From Escallonia rubra (Eukaryota > Streptophyta > Magnoliopsida > Escalloniales > Escalloniaceae): DNA of 64,000 bases. This document shows positions 52,200-63,903 of this stretch, piece after piece. The stretch is taken from positions 1-64,000 of the forward strand of contig JAVXUO010000948.1 in assembly GCA_033065855.1 (NCBI GenBank). Direction: 5' to 3'. Within the stretch, counting starts at the first letter, position 1. The number at the start of each line of letters is the position of its first letter. The position numbers and the translations under genes are program-made. The notes beneath the pieces are model-generated. The model did no database searches. It was not told the DNA's origin and was given only the letters and a program-made list of their open reading frames with translations.

Positions 52200-55100
52200 T
52201 TATCTTTGTTTCCTCTTTGGCCTTTGAAAGTTGGGTTTGATAGGCTGGCTTGATGTTGGGGCCCGATCAGCAGCATGACTCGGCCCAAATGGGATCAGAG
52301 GCTTCTTTGTCGAGACACACGCATCCGCAATACTGGGCGAGGCCACTTTTGTTTTCAGCTTTCTTGGTACCTCCAGTCTCTCTAATATCCTTGATGTTTT
52401 TTCATCTAGTTGCCTATTATTCTCCGGTAATGAGAGGACTAGTTGATCCAACTTGGGTTTGGAGATACATGTGGGAGAATATCTGTTGGGGACTTCGTTG
52501 ACAATCAACTGTTCCCATTCTTCTGTAATGCATTCAGTGCTTATGTGTTCTCCGACTTTCAAGTCCATCTGTGGAATTTCCTCCTCTATGACTACAACTT
52601 GTGTTGCTTCCACTGCTGGAACACCGTCTTCTGGAAACTCTTGTTGGGTTGAGTTTAGTTCAGAGGTTACATCTTTCATTTTAGGAGGTAATGACCTGCG
52701 GCAAATAGCCCATATGTCAATAAAGTTCCTGGAACGGTCCATCAGATGTATGAACTCTAGCCTGAAGCTGATGACTCCATGGTGTGCCATAATAAAAAGG
52801 AGGTAAGCGAGGCTCCTTGCTCGCGGAGCGGCATACCGGAAAAAAAAGAATTAACTCCCCCCATTCATGCTCGTAGTCATGATTACAACACGTCAAACAA
52901 ACAAAGCCTGAGCTTATTTCTACATGCAAAATAACTTGCTGCAACTTTACTCGATTTTGCACCATTCTCTGGAAACGCATTTACTGGAAGAAGACGCAAC
53001 TTTATTCTTTGGGGATGTCTTATGCCAAGACAAGAAAAGCTTTTGCCTATGCAAGGTATAAATGAAAATTAAAAGGCACAACACCTCATAACTGTGCTCC
53101 AACTGCTTTGGCAATAGCAACTCCCTTGCATACTATAGGAGAAAATATTAAGGATCACAGGCAAGGTATGAGGATCCTATGCATATTGCTGAAAAACATT
53201 GAACAATTCTAGATGTATAGAATGCTAAACATGTCATATATGAATAATTTTAAGCGTCTAAAAGCAAAGCCTCAAGGCAAATGGAGAAGATAGTTACCCA
53301 AACTGTAAGCTCTCTTTCACAAGCAAGTTTAGTTTCTGATGGAATCCTCTTTCATGCAGGAGTGGATTGTAATCACTTACTTCCATCTGCAAAGTAAAAA
53401 GTATGAAAAAAGAACAACTATTGCCCAAAAAAAAGCAGAAAGTTGAATTCACATTTGCCAAGAAAACAAGTGTCAATTGCAAGTTAAACTGAATACTGCA
53501 AAATAACCAACTAGCTCTTATAAAACCATTTATAAGCTTAATAGTTGCAAACAGGTTAAGTGTCATCTCGTTTTATTTGTTTTGGGGGCATTAGCATGTT
53601 CAATTAAGTTTATCTCCATGATGCCTAGACATTGAAAATAACTTTAAAAAGGCACTTATCAAGCATGTGCAAATCAACAAAGGGGATAAAATTTGCAAGT
53701 AGTGTGAGTGAACTGGTTGCATTTCAGACAATATCCAACCTTTTTTAATGAGGCTCGAACAGAGTTTTCGATATCCTTGGGTACCATAGAATCAAATAAC
53801 TGACTGACATCAGGGAGAGGCAAGGCTTCCTCTGATCCTGCGAGCCGCTGCAATGTCATATGACACTGGTGAAATCAAACTGAGACGAACAAGGAAATTG
53901 GAAACCAGAACAATGTTCTTTCCTTTCTAAATTGCTGTGATTTAATTTCTGCCTAAGATTACCAATAGTACCAAGACATGCACTGTACTACAACCATTAG
54001 GTACAAACTGGGTAAAGTGAACATGCTTATTCCCCAAATTAACTTGCAAATCATTGCCAACACATTTTTTGTTGATAATCGTTCTTTCTGATACAATCTG
54101 CACATATGCTTGCAATTAGCTAGATTGATTCAAGCTGTGTAGATCCAGGTTGAAGCTTCAGAAGCTCATGAGCAAAACTGAAAGGAAAGGCAGAAGAAAA
54201 GGCGGAGAAGGTTGATCAAGATGGACATAGTTGGAGAGGAGGGACCAGAGTATCAACAAGATGGTTCAGTGAATTTGTTGATGTTGCACCGCTTAGGTAC
54301 GAAAAGTGCCAAACATAGGGAATTGCCCCAGGAAGAGTGGGGAACAATATTAAGGAGAGCCGAGAACCACTTAAATCCAGGAAGCTGTAACTGGGGAGTA
54401 AAAAGCACCAACTTTCATGACTTTTGAGCATGCTATTGAAGACGTCATTACAACAAATAAGCTTATGTGAAAGTGTGTGGCAGAGGAAGGGAATTGTCGG
54501 AGACCTCGGAACTACAATGCAAATTCACCTAAGTAAACAAAAACCAAGGTGGATTACTTACACGGAGAAGCATCAATCCGGTGTCCGAAGGAAGAAGAAT
54601 ATAATAACAGCGGAAGGAAGTCTCGCCCAGTGTTTCTATGTTACTAGTTGAAGAGCAAACTAAACCCTGGTCGAGTGAATGCAGCACGCTGCAAAGCCCC
54701 TGAAATACTGTTAAACAAGACAAGCCAAATCAGAAGATGGTATTGGCACCAAATTCATAAGACCAACTGGCAAGTGCAATCAGATATAACCAAGTGTTCA
54801 ATTTCAAGACAAGCCAGAAAATTCGATCATTAAATAAGCTCTAGACTTGTGATTTAACAATATTCTGGCCAAAGTATGAACTCAAAGGCAGCCTCCTCTG
54901 CACCTTGAGTATTTAGCTCTGACTTGTCAACCTCATCTGACTCGTGCCAGGTTGATGGAGTAACAATACAGGAAGTCCCTAAGATAGCACCTGTTAAAAA
55001 ATGCTAAAAAGGGTGAGTTAGTCAGGAGTACATACTGAAACTGCTGCTGAAAGGATATACTGCATACTGTCTCTGTTGCTCAATTGTTTCTCTACCAGAC

Positions 55101-58100
55101 GCTCACGTGCCAGTGCAACTACCAGTTTGACCTCAATAAAAGAAAGTAAGGGGAAAGTTGGATGGCTCTTTATACTACTTGCCAATGCTTTTTTAATCTG
55201 ATTGTTCGAATTCCCCTGACGAATGGCACCCCTACTTATAATCCAGAGTTCTATGGAGTGTCACAGCTTGCAAGTAAAAATAGGAGGAGGACAGTTCTAC
55301 TTTAACAAAAGGACATCAGAGGCAGGCAACAAAAGATTTGGACAACTCCAGAATGCTAGAACTTGAAGAGTGGAGTGTCTATAAAACTTGTATTGGGCTT
55401 GCAGTTTGGCCGTGAACGTAGGGGCATGGCTCATCACAAGGCAATGTTACAGTGCAAAGTAAGCAGTTCAGAAGTTCAAATGTACAACTCAAGGCTAATA
55501 AATATTAGGCTTGAGACTTTACGGTTGAGGCTCAAGGTGATTTTACGTGAAAAAGCACCAAAGCAGAAGCATCTCAGGCAACAGATTGATGTTGATGAAG
55601 AAATAGTAGCTCCACATTTTCCACAAAATGCAACTAGCTCGAGATACTATCTATTGGCTACCTTCACTTAGAGACATTAAGCTGGTCCTCTTAATAACGT
55701 CAAAGTCAATAGGTGAAGAGACTTGGTGGAGCTCTTCACAGCAGTGGAACGAGGGCATAAACAGGATTGTTTGTTCTCCAACCTTCACAGAATTTTCAAT
55801 CAAATCAAAATCTCCCAGACTATCACCTGTGACGGGACAAGCAGAAGGCATCTTTTTATATCTGCGCTCCTCTAATGGCATGCCGTGACACCTGCATGTC
55901 TATTTGTGGTAAATCAAAGTACAATTATAGCTTCTGAGATCAAATCTAGGATATAAACAGAAACATGCCCAAAAGAATATAAGGAACAACATCAACCAAT
56001 TTATAATAGTTGTGGAGGGGTATGCAAAGCACAATAGAATGCTACATATCATTATTATTCCAGATTTGCGGTATATGATATACTTTCTTTTGTCAGCAAC
56101 ACAGATATAAACCTCCACACTTAGTAGAAAATGGCGAGGGATTTTGATCTAGCTGATTTCTTTTTTGTTTTTATGTTCCTGACAATAAATGGTATGATGA
56201 GAAGAAACAGAGGGCAATAAGAAAATCATGTTTATAGTTGAGAAGACAGGGTAGGGAGGCACATCCCAAATTTCTGACCCGCAATAGGAGAAAGGGAAGA
56301 AGGGAGGGAGGGGGGGGGGGGTGGGGTTGTTCTCAAAAGCAACAATATGCATGTCTAACACAAGGAGAATCACATAACTTTGAAATTTGTATCCTAGACA
56401 GTTTGACCCAAGGGGGAAATGTCGACCTCAAGATCGCCGAGTCTTGAAGTCTGTGTTCCTAGGCATATACCATATCCTCTAATTAATCAGTTACACCTAA
56501 CACCAAGCAGGATAAGTACACCTGATATTTGTTTCTTCTTGATGAATGTGAAATTCTTTACCAGTCATTGTTGAAATGCAACAGACCAAGTAGAAGCCAT
56601 CAAATCAAAAATAAATTCCATTTATATGAAAATGCATTAAAAGAAAAACTCGACAAAGATAGCTACGCTACTTGGGAGCTGATTTCATATCCAATACCTG
56701 ACAAGTAATGAACCCATCGAGTATTTGATTGAAAGATGTGCCCAAATTGCAGGATATATGACTCAAAGTGCCTACAAGGTTGTTTTTAAACATGAAACGA
56801 GCATGTAGCTGTTCTTCCATGTCATCCTTCAGGTCCTGTAGCCATCGCTTTACCAGGGCATTGAATACCTGTGCATCTGCATATATGTTCTTTGTTCAGT
56901 ACTTTTAAATATTATTTTCAGCTTAATTTTTTCTCCATCACATATCAGTTTCCCCTCTTCATGCATAGAGGGGGGTGGCGGGGGTCAGGAAATTACGAAG
57001 CTCTCACCATATTAGCTTAGGAATGACTTCCGCAGATCAGTTTGTTCAAGCAGTACAAAATCAATGGACTATACAATCACTTGGGTTAAAGAGGAGTCTA
57101 GCTTATAGAATCATCTTAATGCTGATTGGCAAGTGAAGATACTTGAGCTATTTTCAACCACATATATTACAACGTGATAAAACAGATTTGGCTGACACTT
57201 TATGCTATGAATCACACGTATTCATATATGTCATTCGTGGGTTAGCCTAAAGTTTGATCAGGAATTCAGACACCTGAATTGATGGCAGATGTTAGTTTAT
57301 ATTTCATATCCATGAAAAGGTGTTTTATTTGATATTTAAAACATATAAATACTGCATGATACTCAAAGCGTTTAACCTGGAAGATAGGTTCGAAACGAGC
57401 AGTTCTCAAGCTCACAGATGTCTTTAACAAAACTATTAATACTTTCTGGAAGATCACCGACATAGCTTGATCTTTGCTCCAACAAAAGAAACTCCACTGA
57501 AACACATTTTTCTGCTGCATCCTAGCAACAAATTCATCAGAACATTCAAAAAATTTATAATTATCACAGAAGATGCAAATAGGACTAAACTATGATACAC
57601 GATCAAAGATATTGGTGACGTTATCCTCACCATGAGAGTCTTTTTCGTTACAGTGTCCAGACTTTCAACTGGACATGAGCCAACGACAATCACTTTTCTG
57701 GCAATGTCTTTCTCATGACCACCCCAGGAGTATAAAAATTGATTGCTGAGGATGCTGGAAAGTTTTGCATCTTCAAGACAATCATCGAAACAATTAAAAT
57801 AAAACCATAGGAAGGGATCATACAGGCAGATCCAAAACGTATATATTACCATCACAACACATAGCTCCACAACTGCTGAATTCAGGCGAGAACGCATCAG
57901 TTGGGATGTTATTGACAGCATGGTGAAAATCACGGAGACTGAAATTTCCTCTTGGACTATATGCAACCTTCAGCTGTTCGAGAATTTCACCAGATTAGAT
58001 AGCATACATTTGGAACATTTCAACTTTGTGATTTTCAAGAGAGCAACAGTGTTTAACACACATGCACACATAGAGACTCTCTCGTTCTCTCTCACACACA

Positions 58101-58779
58101 TGCACGCACTCGCTCATGCAAACAGACACGAAATCAGTCACATACACGTATAGATTCCATTATACTAATCTTCCAAACCCTAACTTAAAAGAAGAGTTTC
58201 AATTCGCATAGGTATAACTCCAGCATATCATAAAGCAAAACCTAATTAAGCAGTTAACATAGATTCGACGAGAATGCACAGACACGCGCTCACAAGCATG
58301 CACAGAATCATTGTATCAATCTTCAAAACCCTAACTCGAATGTCAAACTGTAATTGAAAATCTGATTTTCCATTCTCCTATTATCCGTTTCTTCACATAT
58401 ATTCATCACATAAGAACAAAACCTAATGAAGTAGAAAGCAGAAACTTCCAATGGATCACGTACCTCACTGGACCGCGAAATTCGACCTGTTACAACATAG
58501 CAAACTCCGATCCGATCGAGAAGCGGCTTCGAACCAGCTCTTCCACTTCCACTACTAGGTGATGAAATGGCGTAGAAATTTGCAAGCTGCAACAGTGACT
58601 AATATCAAAGCGAAGGAATCAGATTAGATCATTAGCTCCAAATTTTCACGATTGCTCAATTTTCTCACACACTTACACACATACATATATAGGTAGTTTA
58701 GTTGAGACACCTGTTTGAGGTCTCTAAGTAATGGCGACGAGAGGCTCCGCAGATCCAATACGAAGCACATCATCACCAT
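52200..58779 (-). CDS. Multi-exon conserved protein, possible Treslin/TICRR (Sld3)-like
   Basis: Exons 1-6 join cleanly on the minus strand: 58779-58711, 58598-58464, 57973-57850, 57770-57631, 57521-57377, 56876-56698 (264 residues). Downstream exon-like blocks follow near 55880-55671, 55133-55020 and 54988-54868, then 53847-53740, 53386-53298, 53124-53085, about 52965-52855 and about 52715-52200; some junctions are unresolved. The start MVMMCFVLDLRSLSSPL reads as the first strand of a von Willebrand-like fold. Later come ARKVIVVGSCPVES and EFLLLEQRSSYVGDL, then the helical DYNPLLHERGFHQKLNLLV, NRVKLQQVILHVEI, and a basic end RPKRKQR suggesting nuclear location. The order, and the likeness of NRVKLQQVILHVEI to RECQLQVFLRLEM as I recall it in human Treslin, suggest a replication-initiation factor. 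Existence of a gene is firm; the identity is a hypothesis. Confidence 0.7.
56294..56326. repeat. G-run with quadruplex potential
   Basis: The plus strand has gggaagaagggaggga followed by 12 uninterrupted G (56310-56321), then tgggg. This satisfies a G-quadruplex pattern on the plus strand, the template strand of the minus-strand gene, inside one of its introns. Confidence 0.6.
58040..58145. repeat. CA/CT-rich low-complexity tract in an intron
   Basis: Repeated cacacatgcac and ctctcgttctctc words within the second intron of the minus-strand gene. Simple sequence only; no regulatory element is claimed. Confidence 0.5.
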
Positions 58780-60189
58780 TGTTGGCTTTTCTCTGATCTC
58801 TCTTTCTGCTGTCACTGTGTGTAAAGTGTGTGTTGTCTGCTAAACTTTTGGCGCGCAGTGATTTGCTTCAATTTTTGCTATACGATTTAGTGGTGCGTTT
58901 GGATTCATTTATACGATACCAACTAACTCGTCGTTTTATGTATCGCGACAACCTGGGATTTTGTGACGATTCTCACGGACTTAAATTGCGTAAAATTATC
59001 AGGGGCTTAGATTTCCGTAAAAATCAAATGCGCCCTTGGAGTTGTATAGGAACAAAATTTTACATCTTTCTATCCGGATAGCTTTGAAATTAATAATTGA
59101 ATCATTCTGAAAAATCATGATTTCATTTAAAAAAATTAAACCGCTCCTATTATTAACTTATGTACAACTCTCGTAGCATCAAGCGGTGCAACATTGAGAC
59201 TGCTACTGAAAGTTTCCTCAATTTTTAATAACTTCTCATTCCATTTCCTCAGCATCCATTAAAAGACCTCCCTTTTTGAAAAAAAAAATTCAAATCTGCT
59301 TGCAAACTCTGAATTTGGTCCCCCTGCAGTTTGGAGTATAACAACACCCTTGCTTTTGATTCTAAAATTCTACGAGGAAAAAATTTCTATGGGGAAAAAG
59401 GATGCCAAATTTCATTCATTTGAAGTTACTCGTTACTTTTCTGTGGCAATGATTTTTTTTTCTTTTTTGTTGCTTTAGCGAAGAAATATTACACTTTTTA
59501 GAAGTGATATAACTTTTAGCAACCAACAACATGGGTTTCGTTATACACCCAATTACTAGGATCCAAATTGGCAAATTGTTGCCCATTATGTACCTTATAT
59601 TTTTTGGCTTTGGACAAAATTCATACAAATCATATCATAAATAAGCATATAGTACAACGTATAATGAAAAATAAAACTACATGATTCCGCACTACCAACG
59701 TCGGAACTTCAGACAAGAAGCAGTAAGCCTCCTTATATAATTAAAACCCTAACCCGTAGAGATGCCAATAAAACCCTTAGAGACAGCGACGTGCAAATGA
59801 TCAGTGGTCCCTTACCATAACCAAGACAGTAACTATAAATAAACAGAACAACTTTGTCCCTAGTTTATTCTACGTAACAGAAAATAACCAAGCAAATCAT
59901 ACATCAAGTCAACTACACTAAACTAAAGATAAAGTCAAATAACCAAAAGAAATTGACTATTATCGGTTTGGATTAAATAAAAAACCATCTTCGGCCAAAC
60001 AAAACCTAACAGCCTAACACCACCTGTCAGCCTAGCTAACAAGATATGGCCAACGAAGTCAACATCTCCGGGTAACACATGATATCTGTCTGCCAAGCCC
60101 TGTGCCCCGAAGCCACCACGGCCAAGAATCAACTCGCCTCACCAGCACTAACTGCAGAGCCATGACCCGATAGAAACTGGGATGCCCAT
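58780..60189. other. 5' flank of the minus-strand gene and intergenic DNA
   Basis: About 1.4 kb. The promoter of the minus-strand gene should lie in the first few hundred bases; ttttggcgcgc at 58847-58857 is E2F-site-like (TTTGGCGC). The rest is AT-rich with no gene recognised. Confidence 0.5.
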
Positions 60190-62075
60190 GCCATCAAACT
60201 TCTTATTCCTCAACACATCTCTGCCCAGATCCTTGATATCCCGATACCTCTCCACCATGACCCGATGGACACTATTGTGTGGCCCTTGGATCGAGGAGAC
60301 TTCTGCTTACAACTCTCTAATCGAAAATGATTCCACGTACCGTTCTCTTTTTTTTTGTGCAAAAAAAGGTTGACCGTAAGCTCTAATCTAACCGGCAGGA
60401 TGTTGCGCTCGGGCCTAAGGCGCATACCTCTAAGCCGATTCCCGCACGTACCGCTACGATTGGAAGTGGATTTGGCAACTCCATCCCCCGCCGTGTAAAA
60501 TTCTTTCTCTGGAAATGCAGTCACCTAGGCATCCCGGTCCGATCCAAACTTCCTTGGCTTCAAAATCAGCTTTGTCCTCACAACTGTGGAAAACTTGAAA
60601 CTATAGACCATGCCATTCGCCACTGCGTTGTCTGGCAGGCTGTGGCCCCCACTATAGCGTATACCAACTATAGAAACCTACCTTTTTAGCCGTTGGTGTA
60701 ATCTCTTGCCAATATTCAATCCTATACGAGCCCCTCGAAGATCCATTAACCTACGTTCTTCAGTTTCCAGCTATCTGTTATTTGGCACCATTCGGAACAA
60801 ACTCGCAATTCTTCAAACTCCTTTTCCCACCCATACCGAAAATCATTCGGGAAACTACCAACTTGGCTAGAGACTACATGTTTTTGGTTAACCATCTAAT
60901 CAAGGTTACCCCTACTTTACTTTCCTGTCAAATCAAATGGAGTCCTCCTCCTGAGGGCTGGGTCAAACTCAACACGGATGGTAGTGTGAATCAACGTATC
61001 GGTCGTGCTGGAGCGGCCACCCTCATCCGAGATGCTACTAGCCGGTGGGTGATCGGTTGTTCTAGAAATCTACAAACCCTTAATACTCACATCACCGAGT
61101 GGTGGGCTGTTCGTGACGGCCTAAGCCTAGTTTGGGATTGCAGGGCTCTTGAGATTGATGACATTAGTGTGGTTCACTATCTGTTAACTGATGTGGGTAT
61201 TTGACATTTTCATTCTACAAGGCTCTTTAGGGCAAGTGCGAAACTTTGTGATTGGGACAAACTGGCGAAGAAAGCAGGTGATCAGCAAAGTGCATACCAT
61301 CTGTGGCGCACGAGTCGATCTTTTTGCGAAACCTATTGTTAAATGATGTTAGTGGGACAGTACCAACAACCAGTGTGGCTCAAGTGTTGTTGCCTCCAAG
61401 GAAAGTAACCACCACCATAAACAACCCCAAGGTCCACCATCGCAAAGCTGGACACCACAAACCCACCCAGCAACCCCACCAAGCAAAGACCAACAAAGCC
61501 TTCCATAAACGCAACAACACCCACCACCACCAAATCTATCCAGACAAACCTTTCGGTGAAAAAGGGAAAGAGAAGGCAACACGTGAATAGAAAAAGCCTT
61601 TTCTACAATCCAAGTTAGGGTCCAACCAGCGGCACCACCACGGCCGATAAACCAATGTAATAAGAACCCACCACCCCTTTTCAGCAGTTCACTCCATCAA
61701 ATCCAGACAAACCTAGCCAACACAACTGCATACACCGCTATCCGAGGCCCATTACAAAGATTGACCGACAACCTCAGGCAACAGATCAAGCCTATCAAGA
61801 TCCATCCACAAGGATGCCCAAACAAATTAAACACACTACGAACTTCAAGTTGAGGGGAAATAAAAAATTTTGAGTATATTCATAGCATTTTATTCAAACC
61901 CTTTGAGAGGATTTTTTATTTATTTATTATTCTTTTAGTTCTCCCGGAAAAAACACTAAATACCTTTTTGTTTGGCTTTTGCCGTCAATGTGTCCTTTGT
62001 TTTAATTTGTATGGGTCTTACAACCATATTATGTATTTTCCTTTCTTATTAATGCAATACTACTATTTAAACAAA
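60190..62075 (+). mobile_element. L1-type LINE remnant (3' part of ORF2 and tail)
   Basis: Plus-strand pieces of a plant L1 ORF2 appear in order. They are LLIPQHISAQILDIPIP and DTIVWPLDRGDF (60198-60300), a zf-RVT zinc finger VKFFLWKCSHLGIPVRSKLP with HNCGKLETIDHAIRHC (60493-60630), and an RNase H domain with PPPEGWVKLNTDGS and ITEWWAVRDGLSL (60945-61135). The pieces lie in different frames with stops between them, so it is dead. 5' truncated: no endonuclease or RT fingers/palm found. The AT-rich segment to about 62075 resembles an L1 3'UTR; its limit and the origin of the CCACC-rich stretch at 61390-61600 are uncertain. Confidence 0.75.
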
Positions 62076-62196
62076 AAGACCTCCAAAGATTCTTACTTTC
62101 CAACCGTATAAGCATGTAATCAAACTGCTGCTGCTATGGTTTGCCAAAAAAGAGAGGAAGAAACTGCTTCTGCAATTAGCATTGACCACGCAGCTG

Positions 62197-62440
62197 CATG
62201 CCAACAAGGGTTGGTTCAGCGGTCTCCATAATCTCAATCCAGGTTCTCCACCTGGGTTTGAATCATGTCTGCCGTACTTGTTGGTGGCAAACTTACGTCC
62301 TCGCTTTGCATGTGCTCCACACACGGGTCCTTGTGCGCTTCGGCCTCAACATAGGTGTGGGAATCGGGGGTTCAGATGTATGTGGCGGTCTTGTAGGTCT
62401 CCGAGGCGCAATACTCTTTGCCGGTTGGATTAGAACCTTA
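62197..62440 (+). mobile_element. tRNA-derived SINE (Au-like)
   Basis: A pol III A box TGGTTCAGCGG (62212-62222) and a B box GGTTTGAATCA (62255-62265) lie 43 bases apart, start to start, as in a tRNA promoter, but the segment does not fold as a tRNA. The following 3' body contains gtgggaatcgggggttc and ends near ggttggattagaacc. This plan fits plant tRNA-derived SINEs such as Au. It lies just downstream of the germin-like gene's stop. Ends and target duplication not resolved. Confidence 0.55.
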
Positions 62441-62616
62441 CAGTCCAGCGTTTTATTTCCATTAAAAAAACCCGCAGTTGCCAACATGGAATGCAACGTT
62501 TCCACCATTGAGGCTGAACTTCAAGCCAATTTCAAAAAATTAAAAGCCATATTTACACAAGTATATGCTTTTACATCAATCAAACAATGCCTCTTAAAGA
62601 TTACAAGACCAGAGGC

Positions 62617-63297
62617 CTAAAACTGATCAAACAAAGTCACATTTTCAACGCGATCGGCCTTCAACTTCGAGAGAGAGATTAATCTCGTCATTAGCATTTT
62701 CATGGCATCTGAATCATCGGTAGCAAGCATAGCACCTGCAATGCTCACCATGCCAGGGTTTTGGCTATTGAACACAGAGAAAACAGTAGCCAACTCGAAG
62801 CCAAAATTCACGAAGTAATGAAGCAAGCCCCTTGGAAACACGTAGACATCACCTTCTGCAAGAGTCCTCTGGAACAACTGGTTATTGCTATCCATGAATC
62901 CAGCAATCACCACGCCTTTGCTAACAAAGCACATCTCGGTAGCCCTGGGGTGAGAGTGTGGCAATACCTGGCCATCCAATTCTATGTCGGTTCTGGCAGT
63001 CGATAAGCCTAACGTGTTTAGGCCTGGGAAGTCCGCTGCAGTGACAACAGTGGTGGATGAGCCGAAAAAATTTCCCGTGTCACCTTTCTGGTTTAGTAGC
63101 GATGTTTTGAAATCTGAAGCAGTCACGTTGGCCGGATTCTTGCATGGGAGGCCGTTGATGAACGTGGTCTGTCGCGGGGATATGTCTGTCGGGCACATAT
63201 CCTGGATGTTACCACTGTCCACTGCCAAGGACAGCTTAGTGCAAATGTAGAGAAGTACTACTGAGAAGGTGCTGATCAAGAGAACACAGGACTTCAT
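62617..63297 (-). CDS. Germin-like protein (secreted cupin)
   Basis: A single-exon gene for a 226-residue protein, the normal germin-like length. Germin-like proteins are manganese-binding cell-wall cupins, some with superoxide dismutase or oxalate oxidase activity, tied to defence and development. A hydrophobic signal peptide (MKSCVLLISTFSVVLLYICT) likely ends near LSLA/VDSG. The expected disulfide pair is in DMCPTD and LPCKNP. Germin box 1 PHSHPRATEMCFV keeps His, His and Glu; box 2 GDVYVFPRGLLHYFVN keeps the third His. N-glycosylation sites occur at NVT (twice). The sequence KSLL-type loop and lack of introns do not settle the subfamily; enzyme activity cannot be assigned. A TATA-like ctatatag lies about 130 bases upstream of the ATG. 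Broad family is certain. Confidence 0.95.
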   Translation of the reverse strand: MKSCVLLISTFSVVLLYICTKLSLAVDSGNIQDMCPTDISPRQTTFINGLPCKNPANVTASDFKTSLLNQKGDTGNFFGSSTTVVTAADFPGLNTLGLSTARTDIELDGQVLPHSHPRATEMCFVSKGVVIAGFMDSNNQLFQRTLAEGDVYVFPRGLLHYFVNFGFELATVFSVFNSQNPGMVSIAGAMLATDDSDAMKMLMTRLISLSKLKADRVENVTLFDQF

Positions 63298-63426
63298 CTT
63301 GAAATATATCTTCTTCTCTGTCTTAATTTATTTTACACATTGTTGAGTTTATAAATATGACATGGTTTTTGAGATTGCACCAAATGGAAGTAATATTGTT
63401 GAGAGCTAGGCTTGGAGTTCACTTCA

Positions 63427-63434
63427 CTATATAG
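63427..63434 (-). promoter_or_regulatory. TATA box of the germin-like gene
   Basis: The palindromic ctatatag lies 130 bases upstream of the germin-like ATG on the minus strand, which would give a leader of about 100 bases. Position and sequence fit; no experimental support. Confidence 0.5.
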
Positions 63435-63903
63435 GTTTTGAAGTGGATTATATTGGAAGAAAGAGTATTGCTTGTAAGAAAGGCACTAATCAGCTGAAAG
63501 GTTGGATGTCTTTGGCTATGCACAAGAATAGATCAACTTGATAACTTTGCACCAAAATTTTCGCACTCTATGCTTGGCCACATTGTGATCGACTTTATGC
63601 TAAACGGAGGAAGTCATACTGGGCAACCCGTTATGTTCAGACTGGCCCTTAAAGTCGACAAATTATCAAATAATGCAGTGGTAACGATGACATGTTATCA
63701 GTGTGCAATTTCATTTTGAAATGGTTTTAGCGAATGAAACACATATTGGCGATGATATATAGTATTGTAACCAATCTGAAGTTGAAAATTTTGAGGAAGA
63801 ATTATGGTGGTTGAGATCCTTCCTTAGCTGGCTTCTTACTCTGTTAAGAACGGGTTGGCATAATGCCCTCTTTACAGCATTGGTGGTTGATCATCATGGT
63901 TAG
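63435..63903. other. Upstream region of the germin-like gene
   Basis: About 470 bases of mixed DNA with no recognised gene or repeat; probably distal promoter of the minus-strand germin-like gene. Confidence 0.4.

Noticed and set aside
55363-55671. 102-codon plus-strand frame at 55.4-55.7 kb
   Set aside because: It lies within the minus-strand gene, partly opposite an exon, with no domain or promoter of its own.
62205-62280. A tRNA gene
   Set aside because: A and B boxes are present but the stems do not pair and no anticodon arm is evident; a SINE fits better.
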